A stretch of 64,000 nt of DNA from Anaerolineales bacterium UBA2181 (GCA_002328075.1 DCVT01000006.1:1-64000), one strand, 5' to 3'. Counted from the first letter of the stretch, positions 52,038 through 61,078 are shown. Program-made: numbers and translations. Notes: a model not told the origin generated them from the sequence alone.

Positions 52038-53498
52038 TCAGGGTTCCACACCCGACCAGTTAGCCACTCCCTGCAGGTACTGCTCGACCGCCCAACCTTC
52101 CAAGCCCGTGCTCGTGCGGAGTTGCCACCAGGCAATATCGTTGGCTTGCTCGGGGCCGCCCAAGACGTCCATGAGTTCGCCGTCCAGCAGCACAGCCAGC
52201 CTCATTCCTGCGGTACCCGGCCGATCTCGTAGGCTGATGCCCAACCCTTCGGTACCGGCCACGATTACGCGGCCGCCGACTTGAATGGGTCCGGCCGGCA
52301 CCGTCGGCGTTGGAAAGGAATCGCCCGGCACAGTGGTCTCGGGACCGTTGCCAGACATGGGGCGTATGGTGGATGTTGCCCCGGACGCGGCGCTCGGGGC
52401 CGCCGCAGGCATCTGCGGGCGGTTCGCAGTAGGTATGTCCGATGTAGCACGAGTTGCCACGGGCCAGGGTGAAGGCAAAGCCGTCATCGACGGAATGAGG
52501 GTCGGCAGCCAGAGCAATACCGTCGGGGATGAGATGGACATAGGTGTCACTGAGCGGGCCCGATCTGGTCGCACGGTGTGCCACATCCAAAAACCTGTAG
52601 AAGCGGTGGCCAGCAGCAGGGCGCTCAAGATCACCAGAATCGCCCAACGCCACCACGCCATCAAGCTCGCTTCGGAAGCCGCGCCTCCCAGCTGCGCCAC
52701 CAGGACTCCCACTGCTGACAGATTTGGACGGCCGCCCGCATGACTGGAACACCTCGGTCGCGTTTGACCCAACCTGAGCAGCCGGTTGGCCGCCTGGTCG
52801 ATCTCCATGTGCCCCAACGACCCTGGAAGTTGGCTCGCGTCGAGACCATCGCCCGCGGCGCCATTCAGCAACACGATGAGATCGCGCTGGTCCACCCTCA
52901 CGCCGGGGCCAATGAAGGGCCGCCCGATATCGTTCACCTGAGGCCAGGACAACGCCGGACGGCATCCAAGGTAGGTATCCGGACCCAGGTCCAGATCTGG
53001 AGACAATCTGTAGGTCGCTTTATCCCGAGAAACTACGAAAGCGGATCCTCGCCCTACACTGGCTAGGCACAAAAACGACCCCGACAGGATAGCTGCCGGC
53101 AACCATACTCCGATCTCGCCGTCTGCCCCGTAAGCGCTTTCCCGGTCATGGACAACCTGGTTGGCTATGGCCAACGCGTCCATCAGAACGTGGACAGCGT
53201 TCTCGTCCTCCGCCTGGACAAACCGATTGCGGAGCGCCTGGAGAGCCAGTCGGCAAGCCTCTTCAGGCGTCCAACCTGGTCCGAACCCCTCAGCCATGAC
53301 CAGCGGCGTGACCTCATCGCCCCCTCCTCCTGGCCGAAAGGTAGAGGTCAGGGTGCAACAGACGCTCTCGCCTTCTCCTTCTCGGTGGTAAGTACGGCTG
53401 TCGTTGGCCAGAGTATCTTGTGCTACCGGATGCGCCGCGGTTGCCCCTTTGCTACGGCGCGTTCGCGGGCAGTATATCAGAGCACGGATGCCTGTCAA
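52038..53498 (-). CDS. Degenerate PP2C-like domain, membrane helix and SH3 domain protein
   Basis: The N-terminal part resembles a PPM/PP2C phosphatase (LVMAEGFGPGWTPEEACRLALQAL for the usual ADGMGG segment; ASVGRGSAFVVS; DLIVLLNGAAGDGL). The metal-binding Asp of the ADG motif is Glu and other acidic ligands are missing, so activity is doubtful. One helix (WWRWAILVILSALLLATAS), a Thr/Pro stalk and an SH3b domain (GLGISLRDRPGTAGMRLAVLLDGE) follow, like the protein at 45803. The start is unsettled: the frame is open from TTG 53498, but a promoter seems to lie over 53471-53498. The first ATG (53297) is already inside the domain. Confidence 0.65.
   Translation of the reverse strand: MTGIRALIYCPRTRRSKGATAAHPVAQDTLANDSRTYHREGEGESVCCTLTSTFRPGGGGDEVTPLVMAEGFGPGWTPEEACRLALQALRNRFVQAEDENAVHVLMDALAIANQVVHDRESAYGADGEIGVWLPAAILSGSFLCLASVGRGSAFVVSRDKATYRLSPDLDLGPDTYLGCRPALSWPQVNDIGRPFIGPGVRVDQRDLIVLLNGAAGDGLDASQLPGSLGHMEIDQAANRLLRLGQTRPRCSSHAGGRPNLSAVGVLVAQLGGAASEASLMAWWRWAILVILSALLLATASTGFWMWHTVRPDRARSVTPMSISSPTVLLWLPTLIPSMTALPSPWPVATRATSDIPTANRPQMPAAAPSAASGATSTIRPMSGNGPETTVPGDSFPTPTVPAGPIQVGGRVIVAGTEGLGISLRDRPGTAGMRLAVLLDGELMDVLGGPEQANDIAWWQLRTSTGLEGWAVEQYLQGVANWSGVEP
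53471..53498 (-). promoter_or_regulatory. Candidate promoter for the PP2C/SH3 gene (minus strand)
   Basis: Minus-strand TTGACA (53498-53493), 16-nt spacer, TATACT (53476-53471); expected start near 53464. It lies back-to-back with the promoter at 53519. It conflicts with the most upstream CDS start. Confidence 0.5.
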
Positions 53499-53518
53499 TC
53501 AGTCCTGCCGCCGGCTAA

Positions 53519-53547
53519 TTGACCGACGTTTGGCGCTATGCTACAAT
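53519..53547 (+). promoter_or_regulatory. Promoter of the nucleotidyltransferase-murJ unit
   Basis: TTGACC (53519-53524), 17-nt spacer ending in TGC, TACAAT (53542-53547). The leader to ATG 53609 is about 55 nt. Confidence 0.7.
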
Positions 53548-53608
53548 CCGCCTGGTCCGGGTGGCCCGGGTTCGCGCGGATACATCCGGCGACCTGGACG
53601 GGAAAGTC

Positions 53609-54103
53609 ATGGCCAACGTGCTGGAACTCGAAGCAGCTATTGCGCTCCGTCAGGCGGCAAGACGTGATGGCCGGTTAGTGGTGCTAACCAACGGCTTGTT
53701 CGACCTGCTGCATGTGGGACACCTCGATTACCTAGAGCGCGCCGGGAACCTGGGGGATGTGTTGATTGTCGGCGTGAACAGCGACCTCTCGGCCAGGACG
53801 TTCAAGGGTCCAGGACATCCGGTTGTTCCGGCGCCGGAGAGGGCCCGACTGTTGGCAGCGTTATGCATCGTAGACGTCGTGGTCATATTTGACGAACCGA
53901 CTGCTTCAGAGCTGGTTCGAGCGCTGCAGCCGGACGTGTACGTCAAGGGTGGGGACTATACAAACAAACCGTGGCCGGAGCGTGAGGTCGCCCTGGCGAC
54001 CGGCTGCAGAGTAGAGCTGATCCCCATCCTGGAAGGTCACTCCACCTCGACCCTGGTGCAGTCCATCCTGGCCGCATTTGGCAGGCAACCTGACGTTGGC
54101 TGA
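53609..54103 (+). CDS. RfaE2/HldE-C-like cytidylyltransferase-fold nucleotidyltransferase
   Basis: The 164-residue protein has the HxGH-type nucleotide-binding start VVLTNGLFDLLHVGHLDYLERA, VGVNSDLSARTFKGPGHPVVP, DVVVIFDEPTASELVRALQPDVYVKGGDY and LEGHSTSTLVQSIL. This is the D-glycero-beta-D-manno-heptose-1-phosphate adenylyltransferase type, usually the C-terminal half of HldE. No heptose kinase or isomerase is in the window, so the substrate is open. ATG 53609 is taken from homology; the frame opens at 53519, inside the promoter. Confidence 0.8.
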   Translation: MANVLELEAAIALRQAARRDGRLVVLTNGLFDLLHVGHLDYLERAGNLGDVLIVGVNSDLSARTFKGPGHPVVPAPERARLLAALCIVDVVVIFDEPTASELVRALQPDVYVKGGDYTNKPWPEREVALATGCRVELIPILEGHSTSTLVQSILAAFGRQPDVG

Positions 54104-55694
54104 GAGCTCGGCGCTCGCCGCCCCCTCCCCACCTCCCGTAGCGGGAATAACCAGAGCGGCGACGATCATCTTTGTCGGCAACGTCCTAAGCCGGATGGTG
54201 GGCCTGGCTCGCGAATACGTCAAGGCAGACCTTTTCGGCGCCACGGGACTGGTAAGCGCCTTTGAGGTCGCCAACATCGTGCCGACCATGATCTACGACC
54301 TCCTGGTGGGGGGGATCATTAGCTCGGCGTTGGTGCCCGTGATGAGCGATCACGCGGCTCCCGGCCGCGATCGGGGCGAGTTCTGGCGCCTGGGCAGTAC
54401 GCTGTTCAGCCTGGCTGCCGTCTCTCTGGCCATCATTGTGGTGGTTGGGGAGCTGCTGGCACCGCAGATTGCTTGGTTGTTTGGTGCGCGGAATTTTCAG
54501 GATCCTTCACTCCAACAGATCACAACCGATCTGTTGCGCGTGATGCTGCCGGCGGTTCTTTTTCTGAACATGTCCGGACTGATAGCCGGCACTCTGTTCA
54601 GTCTCCAGCGGTTCACACTCCCGGCCTTTACCGCTGCCGTTTACAACACCACGATTGTCATCGTCGCGTTGCTGCGCCCTGATCAGATAGGCAGCCTGGC
54701 CTGGGGGGTGCTCGCGGGATCTGCAGCGCAACTATTGCTGCAGTTGCCTGGGTTGGAGCTCCGGCAGATCCGTTGGGTTTGGAATCCCGGACATCCGGCC
54801 CTGCGCCGGATCGGAAAGCTGTATGTGCCCATCGCATTGGGGGTCATCGTGAGCCAGGTAGCCATAGGGATCAGCTACAACCTGGCGACGCAGACGGGTG
54901 ACGAAAGCGTTGCCCTGATGCGCTATGCGACGAACCTGGTTCAGTTGCCTCTGGGGCTGGTGGCGACGGCCATCTCCGTCGCGATTCTGCCCACGCTGGC
55001 CCAGCAAGCGCTGCTGCCCAGCGCTGATCCGCAGTTCAAGACGACGTTGGCACATGGCCTGACGGTGCTGATGGTTTTGATCCTGCCGGCCGCAACAGGG
55101 ATGTTCGTCCTGGCCCGCCCCATCGTTGGTCTGGCGTTTGAGCATGGGGACTTTACTTCCGCTGCAACGCAGACCACGTCAACCGTGCTGCGGTTGTATC
55201 TGTTAGGACTACCGTTTGCGGCAGTGGATCAACTGCTCATTTTCGCGTTTTACGCCCGCAAAAACACGCTGACCCCCGCCCTGGTAGGGGTAGCTAGTGT
55301 CGTGATATACCTGGCAGTGGCACAATTGCTCATCCGACCGCTCGGTCTCTATAGCTTGATGATTGCCGATTCGGTCAAACACGTGATGCACGCGGCCATG
55401 ATGACCCTTCTGCTCCATCGGGCAATCGGTGGCCTCTCCAGCCGGGTCGGCATCACGGCGCTCAAAGCCCTGGGGGCCTCTGTCACCATGGGTTTGGTGG
55501 TGTGGGCCGTCGCAGAGGTTACCCCGGCATCCGAAAACCTGGCCGGCTGGCTTGCCGCGGTCGGTTTGGGCGGAACAGCGGGCTTGGTGACTTACGGGCT
55601 CTTGGTCAAGCAGCTTGACATCCTGGAGCTGAACGCGATCCGCGACCGCGTGTTGGCCAGGCTACTGCCCGGCCGGTTTGGGCGCCGACAGTGA
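54078..55694 (+). CDS. murJ: Lipid II flippase MurJ (MviN)
   Basis: The roughly 530-residue protein has 13-14 hydrophobic segments. It opens IIFVGNVLSRMVGLAREYVKADLFGATG and VANIVPTMIYDLLVGGIISSALVPVMSD, and LVQLPLGLVATAISVAILPTLAQQ is the typical MurJ mid-section. It flips lipid II for peptidoglycan synthesis; together with the wecA-type and ligase genes it shows an active envelope-building region. There is no ATG near the conserved part: TTG 54078 or TTG 54096, both overlapping the previous gene's end, are the candidate starts. Confidence 0.9.
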   Translation: MAGNLTLAESSALAAPSPPPVAGITRAATIIFVGNVLSRMVGLAREYVKADLFGATGLVSAFEVANIVPTMIYDLLVGGIISSALVPVMSDHAAPGRDRGEFWRLGSTLFSLAAVSLAIIVVVGELLAPQIAWLFGARNFQDPSLQQITTDLLRVMLPAVLFLNMSGLIAGTLFSLQRFTLPAFTAAVYNTTIVIVALLRPDQIGSLAWGVLAGSAAQLLLQLPGLELRQIRWVWNPGHPALRRIGKLYVPIALGVIVSQVAIGISYNLATQTGDESVALMRYATNLVQLPLGLVATAISVAILPTLAQQALLPSADPQFKTTLAHGLTVLMVLILPAATGMFVLARPIVGLAFEHGDFTSAATQTTSTVLRLYLLGLPFAAVDQLLIFAFYARKNTLTPALVGVASVVIYLAVAQLLIRPLGLYSLMIADSVKHVMHAAMMTLLLHRAIGGLSSRVGITALKALGASVTMGLVVWAVAEVTPASENLAGWLAAVGLGGTAGLVTYGLLVKQLDILELNAIRDRVLARLLPGRFGRRQ

Positions 55695-55732
55695 GAATGC
55701 GACCTCGCCTTACTCGCCGTTCTTCCAGCTGC

Positions 55733-55761
55733 TTGCAGCGCAGTGATCCTCCCTTTATAAT
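55733..55761 (+). promoter_or_regulatory. Promoter of the methyltransferase-sortase unit
   Basis: TTGCAG (55733-55738), 17-nt spacer, TATAAT (55756-55761). The GTG start is 7 nt past the -10 box, so the transcript should be leaderless. Confidence 0.65.
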
Positions 55762-55768
55762 GTGATGC

Positions 55769-56671
55769 GTGATAAAGTTGGCGCCAGACAGACATCAGTT
55801 TGAACCGACGGGAGGAGTGTCATCTGCACTCTACGACGAACCCTACTTTCTGACGGCGTGTGAGGGGTGCAGGGAGTTCGCAGAGAGCGGTGGCCGGGAA
55901 CTATCTCAGCGGTTGGCGGAGGCGTTCGCAGTGGCAGCGGTTGAACCTGGCATGCAGGTTCTGGACGTCGGCAGCGGCCGCGGCGAGATCGTGCAGCATT
56001 GTGTGCGTCTTGGCGCAAAGGCTTACGGCGTCGACTATGCCTCGGTCGCCAATCGGCTCGCCGTGCAACGATTGGCCGTTGCGGGAAGTACCGACCCACA
56101 GAAGACGATTTCGCAGGGCGACGCTCAATGGTTGCCCTTCCCCGACCGATCCTTTGACCGTGTCTTGATGTTTGACATTGTGGAACACCTCTTCCCCTGG
56201 CAATTGGAGCGAGCACTTGAGGAGGCTCATCGCGTCTTGCGCGACGAAGGGCGGTTGATCGTTCACACGGCGCCAAATCGCTGGTACGACCGCTACGCCT
56301 ATCCTCTCGTTCGCCTGTACAGGACGTTGACCGGTGAGGGGAGCAAGTACCCCCCAAATCCGCGAGCAATCATCCCCGCCAACTTGTTGGTTCACGTGAA
56401 CGAACAGGATCTGATTCGCTTGCCGCGGGCGCTTCGTCAAGCTGGTTTTTCGTGCCAGGCCTGGCTGGCCTCCCCACCGCAGGACCGCCAGGAAGGATGG
56501 CTGCTTGCGGCCGCGCGTTGGATCTTGTTCGAAATGCCGCCCTTTCGTTGGTTCTTCCAACGGGAACTGTACGCGGTGGCGTGGAAACGTGACTATGTCG
56601 GGAGCAGGCCGTTCAGGCCGCGGTGGGGTCACAAACGTGGTCATGAGCAATGGCAGGCCGGCGTTCGGTAG
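55769..56671 (+). CDS. Class I SAM-dependent methyltransferase
   Basis: The 300-residue protein has SAM motif I VLDVGSGRGEIVQHCVRLG (about 61-79), AYGVDYASVA, SQGDAQWLPFPDRSFDRVLMFDIVEHL (motifs II-III, Methyltransf_11 type) and EEAHRVLRDEGRLIVHTAPNRWYD. The N-terminal LYDEPYFLTACEGCREFAESGG is common in sugar or lipid methyltransferases. The substrate is unknown. The start is GTG 55769 with no ribosome-binding site but a -10 box 7 nt away. It overlaps the sortase gene by 22 nt. Confidence 0.85.
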   Translation: MIKLAPDRHQFEPTGGVSSALYDEPYFLTACEGCREFAESGGRELSQRLAEAFAVAAVEPGMQVLDVGSGRGEIVQHCVRLGAKAYGVDYASVANRLAVQRLAVAGSTDPQKTISQGDAQWLPFPDRSFDRVLMFDIVEHLFPWQLERALEEAHRVLRDEGRLIVHTAPNRWYDRYAYPLVRLYRTLTGEGSKYPPNPRAIIPANLLVHVNEQDLIRLPRALRQAGFSCQAWLASPPQDRQEGWLLAAARWILFEMPPFRWFFQRELYAVAWKRDYVGSRPFRPRWGHKRGHEQWQAGVR

Positions 56672-57642
56672 ACGATCTGAGCCTTGATGAACTGGAGCAA
56701 ATCCTGGCCGTCCGCAGGCGGGAGTTGCGCATCCGGCGGCTCCGGCACATGGCGGACGAGGGTCGACTGGTCATGGATGGAAGCGTGGCAGCCACAGCCC
56801 TACCCGTTGGGCTGGAAACACCCATCAGGCCGACGGATACTCCGCCTCCTTCACCGGCTTCTCCGACCGATTCATCACGAAAGCTCGAGAGTCCCGCAGA
56901 CCCGGACAAACAGGCGGCTGCACGGACGGTGAACCTCCGATGGGTAGCGAACCGACTCCTGTTGATCGTCGAGATTCTGGCAGTGATGGGGCTGCTGTAC
57001 ATAACGTGGGACACCTGGCAGACCCGGCAACTGCTGAACCGAGAAATTCAGCAAGCCCATAAGGCGATGGCTCTTGAAAACAATCCCACCCCTGTACCCA
57101 CACCGTTGATTGGCGTCGTGTTGCTGCCCGGCGGTCACACGTCTCCTATCTCTGAGACCGGTGCCAAGCCCGGAGAGGCCGGTGGAATTCCAGAACATCT
57201 GCTTCCGCTGGTTGCGGCCTACGCGCCCCCTCCCATTCCGACTCCGGCACCCGAACAGGCTCGCTGGATTGTCATACCTGCGGCTGATGTCGACCACCCC
57301 ATTGTACAGGGGGACGATTGGGAACAGCTGAAGAAGGGAGTCGGGCAGCACGTGGGATCAGCCAATCCCGGCACGGCCGGCAACCTTATCCTCACGGCCC
57401 ACAATGACATATATGGTGACATCTTTCGCCACCTCGATCGCATGGAGACGGGAGATGAGATTGTGGTGCGCACAGCGTCGGCTGAATACACCTACCTGGT
57501 GAAGGCGCGGCGTATTGTGGAGCCGACCGAGATCAGCGTCTTGGCGCCCACACGCCAAGCCACCATTACCCTCATCTCATGTTACCCCTACCTGTTGGAC
57601 ACGCAGCGCATCGTGATAATTGGAACTCTGAAAGAGCATTAA
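56650..57642 (+). CDS. Sortase (class D-like) with long N-terminal extension
   Basis: The 330-residue protein has a charged helical N-terminus (LSLDELEQILAVRRRELRIRRLRHM), a Pro/Thr linker and one helix (about 97-120). A second Pro-rich linker and a C-terminal sortase barrel (about 190-330) follow, with the catalytic His in LILTAHNDIYG, Cys in TLISCYPYL and Arg in TQRIVIIG. It would anchor surface proteins to peptidoglycan or pilins. No LPxTG-type substrate is encoded in the window. The cytoplasmic extension is longer than usual. The 82-residue membrane protein follows after 4 nt. Confidence 0.87.
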   Translation: MAGRRSVDDLSLDELEQILAVRRRELRIRRLRHMADEGRLVMDGSVAATALPVGLETPIRPTDTPPPSPASPTDSSRKLESPADPDKQAAARTVNLRWVANRLLLIVEILAVMGLLYITWDTWQTRQLLNREIQQAHKAMALENNPTPVPTPLIGVVLLPGGHTSPISETGAKPGEAGGIPEHLLPLVAAYAPPPIPTPAPEQARWIVIPAADVDHPIVQGDDWEQLKKGVGQHVGSANPGTAGNLILTAHNDIYGDIFRHLDRMETGDEIVVRTASAEYTYLVKARRIVEPTEISVLAPTRQATITLISCYPYLLDTQRIVIIGTLKEH

Positions 57643-57646
57643 GCGG

Positions 57647-57895
57647 ATGGCAAAAAAGGCACGAAGAAAAAAGCAAACGGTGTTGACCCAGGCTCAGCTT
57701 GCCGGCACCAAGAAACAGGACGAGGTCCTCTCTGACAAGGTCATCATCGAGTATCAGGTCCCTGAGCCGACTGCCCGCGTCGCAGTCGATTTCCGGCAGG
57801 AGTACAAGTACGTTGTCAACGACTTGCAGCGCGTGGGGATCTTGGCGGCCATTATGCTGGGGATATTGATCGCCCTTAACTTGGTGCTCAGATAA
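57647..57895 (+). CDS. Small membrane protein in the sortase operon
   Basis: The 82-residue protein has a very basic N-terminus (MAKKARRKKQ), a polar mid-part (VIIEYQVPEPTARVAVDFRQEYKYVVNDLQ) and a single C-terminal helix (LAAIMLGILIALNLVL), giving a tail-anchored topology. No family is recognised. It starts 4 nt after the sortase stop, so it is co-transcribed and may be a sortase accessory protein. Confidence 0.7.
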   Translation: MAKKARRKKQTVLTQAQLAGTKKQDEVLSDKVIIEYQVPEPTARVAVDFRQEYKYVVNDLQRVGILAAIMLGILIALNLVLR

Positions 57896-58100
57896 AGGAA
57901 TCGGTTGCGGCCGGGTGTCGTCGGGCGAGGCTATTCACCCCCTGAAAAAACCAACCGGATGCGGTAACATCAGGACAAAGCAGCGCGGGCTGGTACCGTC
58001 AACCCGTGCCTCACATCCTTCTTTCCGGGTCGGCGACCAGTTGTCGCCGCGGTGACCATCGCCATGCCGCGCTCTTTCCATATATGTCGTGGTTGAGGAG
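57896..58100. other. Intergenic region between convergent genes
   Basis: No gene is seen. It contains a perfect 7-bp hairpin (CGGCGAC 58031-58037 / GTCGCCG 58043-58049, 5-nt loop) without a T-run, which could help end either convergent transcript. Confidence 0.4.
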
Positions 58101-59879
58101 TCAGGCGCCGGCTTCCGGCGCCAGTGGCGTGATCATGGTGATCGTGGTGCCCTGACCGGGAGCAGATTTGACATCCAGTGAGCCGTTGATGAGTTCTGCT
58201 CGCTCACGCATGTTAATCATGCCGAGACTGCCGCGACCTTCGTAATCGCGCAGGGTTTTCGCGGCGTCAAAACCCACACCGTCGTCACGGATTTGCACTG
58301 CAAAGAGCCCGGCATCGGCCCACAGCCGGACCTCTACCTTGGAGGCCTGGGAGTATTTGCGGGCGTTGCCCAGAGCTTCTTCCACGACGTAAAAGATGAC
58401 CGCTGCTTGTTTGCCATCCAGTCTCCGGGTTGCATCGCCGGTCTCGTGGATCTGTATCTTTAACCCGTCGGATTCGCTGAACTTGTCAGCCAGCGCCTGG
58501 AGTGCAGGCATCAGCCCCTGCGTCTCCAGGATCAGCGGCCGCATGGTAAAGAGCATTTGCCGAATCTCGCGAACCGTCTGCCGAGCCAGGTTCTCGATGA
58601 CTTCCAGCTCGGCAAGCGTCTTTTGCGGATCGTGGATCGCCATCTTGCGCAAGGAATGGACGCGCATGGCAACTGCCGAAATGCCTTGCGTCGGTCCGTC
58701 GTGCAGGTCGCGCGACAGTCGGTGTCGGGCATCCTCTTCTATTCGCATGATCCGATCTTTTTCGACCTGCAGGTTCTGGTACAGCATGGCGTTGTGCAAT
58801 ACTACCGTTGCCCGTTCTGCTACCGCTGCCAGGTAATCCAGCTGTTCTGGAGCAAAATCCGACAACCCATCCGTCCCAAGAACCAGCGCACCAAAGCTCT
58901 CAAAACCAATGCGGAGGGGTAGCACCACAGCGACCCGGCAATCTGCGAAAGCAGTAAATGAGGCCAACTCGGGGTCATCTGCTGGCGCGGGCACCACTGT
59001 TAGCTCGGCATTCCGGAGGGCTTGGGCCACGGCGCCCTCCTTACCGGGAATTTTCTGACCGAGTTCGTGCCGCGGCACACCACGCGAGGTCGCCAGGCGC
59101 AACGTCCCGGAATCAAACAGGAAAACCGCCCCCACGGTACGGGCTTTGCCAGACCAGCCGCCCATGGCATGATCAACCACTTCCAAGGAAGAGGCCATGG
59201 CATCCTCAAAGCTCAGCGTTCCACCCAGCGTTCCGGTGATTCGCTGCATGGCCTGCTCACGGTCCAGCGAAGCCTGAAGACCCTGTAGCTGTCGGCGCGC
59301 CAGCGCGATCTGACGCCTGGCCCCCTGCCGGAGCGCATGGTCCGCCACATAACCAGCAAGGAACCCGACACCGAGCAGCAAGAACGCGCTGAAGACTGCG
59401 GCGAGGACCTCCTCGGCCGACAGCGGTGCCGAAAGAGCCCGGAGCACAGCCGCCGCTCGTGCCATCCCGATGGCTAACCCCGCGAGCATGCCGGCCGTCC
59501 AGTGCACGCGAACGGCCGCCGAGATGACCGGCAACAGCATCACGAGAAAGAGCGGATCGATCAGGAGCGCCATGATATCGGGACCCGGGCGCAATATCAG
59601 GTAGGCAGAGCCAGCCAGAACCGAGTCCATCACCAGCGTCGCCGTGGGGAGTAGCCGAGCAAGCCAACCCTGGTACGCCAGACCGGTGATCAGGAGATTG
59701 TAGGCAATGACCAGGCCAGCCCAGGAAGGAACCAAGGAATTGGATATCGAAAAGGCGATCCGGTCCGGCACAACAAGCCAGAGAAACACAAAACCGAGAG
59801 CCGCAATCAGGTATGCCAGCCAACGAGCGCCAGCCACCTGAAGATCAACCCACGTGGCGTTGCTGCGTCCGGTGCTCAC
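58101..59879 (-). CDS. Sensor histidine kinase, NarL/DesK-type, with membrane and GAF domains
   Basis: The 592-residue protein has about six membrane helices in residues 15-185, a GAF-type domain (about 250-385, with VVLPLRIGFESFGALVLG) and a HisKA_3 dimerisation helix with the phospho-His in HRLSRDLHDGPTQG. The HATPase domain carries EEALGNARKYSQ, IRDDGVGFD and GRGSLGMINMRERA. It should phosphorylate a NarL-type regulator, none of which is adjacent. GTG 59879 follows GGGAGG. The longer open frame would run into tRNA-Val and is rejected. Confidence 0.9.
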   Translation of the reverse strand: MSTGRSNATWVDLQVAGARWLAYLIAALGFVFLWLVVPDRIAFSISNSLVPSWAGLVIAYNLLITGLAYQGWLARLLPTATLVMDSVLAGSAYLILRPGPDIMALLIDPLFLVMLLPVISAAVRVHWTAGMLAGLAIGMARAAAVLRALSAPLSAEEVLAAVFSAFLLLGVGFLAGYVADHALRQGARRQIALARRQLQGLQASLDREQAMQRITGTLGGTLSFEDAMASSLEVVDHAMGGWSGKARTVGAVFLFDSGTLRLATSRGVPRHELGQKIPGKEGAVAQALRNAELTVVPAPADDPELASFTAFADCRVAVVLPLRIGFESFGALVLGTDGLSDFAPEQLDYLAAVAERATVVLHNAMLYQNLQVEKDRIMRIEEDARHRLSRDLHDGPTQGISAVAMRVHSLRKMAIHDPQKTLAELEVIENLARQTVREIRQMLFTMRPLILETQGLMPALQALADKFSESDGLKIQIHETGDATRRLDGKQAAVIFYVVEEALGNARKYSQASKVEVRLWADAGLFAVQIRDDGVGFDAAKTLRDYEGRGSLGMINMRERAELINGSLDVKSAPGQGTTITMITPLAPEAGA

Positions 59880-59965
59880 GCCTCCCTCCCTGGCGATGCC
59901 ATCATTGGGCAAGCCGCCCAAAGCAAAGGGCTGCGGCACGAGTAGGTGCCTGCAGCCCCAAGTTG

Positions 59966-60039
59966 TGGGCGAGAGGGGACTCGAACCCATGGCCTCACGG
60001 ATGTGAACCGTGCGCTCTGACCAACTGAGCTACTCGCCC
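59966..60039 (-). tRNA. tRNA-Val (anticodon CAC)
   Basis: Read on the minus strand: acceptor GGGCGAG/CTCGCCC, D-arm AGCTCAGTTGGTCAGAGC, anticodon stem CACGG/CCGTG with loop TTCACAT (anticodon CAC), T-arm around GGGTTCGAGTCC, discriminator A. CCA is not encoded. It lies between its promoter and the histidine kinase gene. Confidence 0.95.
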
Positions 60040-60050
60040 GACCGTGCGTC

Positions 60051-60079
60051 ATTATAACACCAAGTGCGTGAAGCGGCAA
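60051..60079 (-). promoter_or_regulatory. Promoter for tRNA-Val (minus strand)
   Basis: Minus-strand TTGCCG (60079-60074), 17-nt spacer ending in TGT (extended -10), TATAAT (60056-60051). The start is predicted at about 60044, 5 nt ahead of the mature tRNA. Confidence 0.75.
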
Positions 60080-60106
60080 ATGCGCATCGACTCTACCGAG
60101 CGATTT

Positions 60107-60982
60107 CTAAGGGCGGACATACTTTTCCCAAAGCAATCGCACGGCCTGGATGCTGATCAGGTCCCTTCCCTGGTCGTACCGCTCCTCCAGGTTCTCGACC
60201 CCAATCAGCGCGCCGAGAGCCGCGCGCGTCGGGTCGTCATAGTTGCCGGCTGCCGAGCCCGCGAAATATCCGCTCCAGCGCAGGATCTCCTGCACCTCGT
60301 GTAGAACCTGGCCCTCAATGGGCACCATCTCCCCGGGCAGGGGAGGTTTGAAAAAGACATGGTGCAGCTCTACCAGTGCCTTTAGCCGGTCAATGGGTGC
60401 AGGATCGTCATCCACCCTCAAGTCCAGATAACGGTCGTTGAGACCCCCATATCCGCCCTGTTGACGGACCACCAGCACGCCAGCAGATTGCTGTCCCCTG
60501 CGGTCCCCACCGGCCGCCTGTCCGGCCGCCAGAGCGGCCACCAGGCGATCGGCCAACTCGCCACTCGCTTGCTCAAATCCGATTGCCATCGCCTCCACGG
60601 TGGCCCCGCTCACCAGGATGTTACCCTGCACACTGAATCCGTTGCCTGTCAGCCCACCAGCCCACGGCTGGCACTCCCGGCCCGTGTAATTGGCGGTTCG
60701 TCCTTGGCAATCCACAATGCCCACCTGTCTTTGCTCACGCGCCGCGTCGTCCGCGATCAGCCGCTCAAGTACTGCCTCAGCGCGGAATCCTTGCGCCATG
60801 AGCGCCAACCCTTGTGGACCAAAGGCGACATTGGCGTAAGACTGGGTGGCCACGGCGCCAGCTCCAGCTTGTGCCCAGGACACCACCGCCGCGGCCGCGA
60901 GGAACTTGGACTGCACCGCCACCCCCCACTCGGCAGCATGGGGATCATACGCCACAATCGAAAACGTGGACATTGGCGCCAT
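60107..60982 (-). CDS. DUF1028 protein (Ntn-hydrolase-like) with C-terminal extension
   Basis: The 291-residue protein has the DUF1028 core FSIVAYDPHAAEWGVAVQSKFLAA, AGAVATQSYANVAFG, VGIVDCQGRTANYTG and VQGNILVSGATVEAM, plus the QQSAGVLVVRQQGGYGGLNDRYLDLRVDD segment given here as its diagnostic region (two adjoining strands). A C-terminal tail (LRWSGYFAGSAAGNYDDPTRAAL) looks like a peptidoglycan-binding-type domain seen in some members. The enzymatic role is unknown. AAGGAGGTGA, a near-perfect anti-16S match, lies 3-4 nt before the ATG. Confidence 0.87.
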   Translation of the reverse strand: MAPMSTFSIVAYDPHAAEWGVAVQSKFLAAAAVVSWAQAGAGAVATQSYANVAFGPQGLALMAQGFRAEAVLERLIADDAAREQRQVGIVDCQGRTANYTGRECQPWAGGLTGNGFSVQGNILVSGATVEAMAIGFEQASGELADRLVAALAAGQAAGGDRRGQQSAGVLVVRQQGGYGGLNDRYLDLRVDDDPAPIDRLKALVELHHVFFKPPLPGEMVPIEGQVLHEVQEILRWSGYFAGSAAGNYDDPTRAALGALIGVENLEERYDQGRDLISIQAVRLLWEKYVRP

Positions 60983-61001
60983 CTATCACCTCCTTGGATC
61001 C

Positions 61002-61030
61002 AGTATACCTTCTGATGGCCGCGACCGCAA
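61002..61030 (-). promoter_or_regulatory. Promoter for the DUF1028 gene (minus strand)
   Basis: Minus-strand TTGCGG (61030-61025), 17-nt spacer, TATACT (61007-61002). The leader of about 12 nt carries the strong ribosome-binding site. Confidence 0.6.
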
Positions 61031-61078
61031 CAACCAGGCCGTCGCCGAGATGGGGTCACGCAGGCCTCAATGCCGTGC

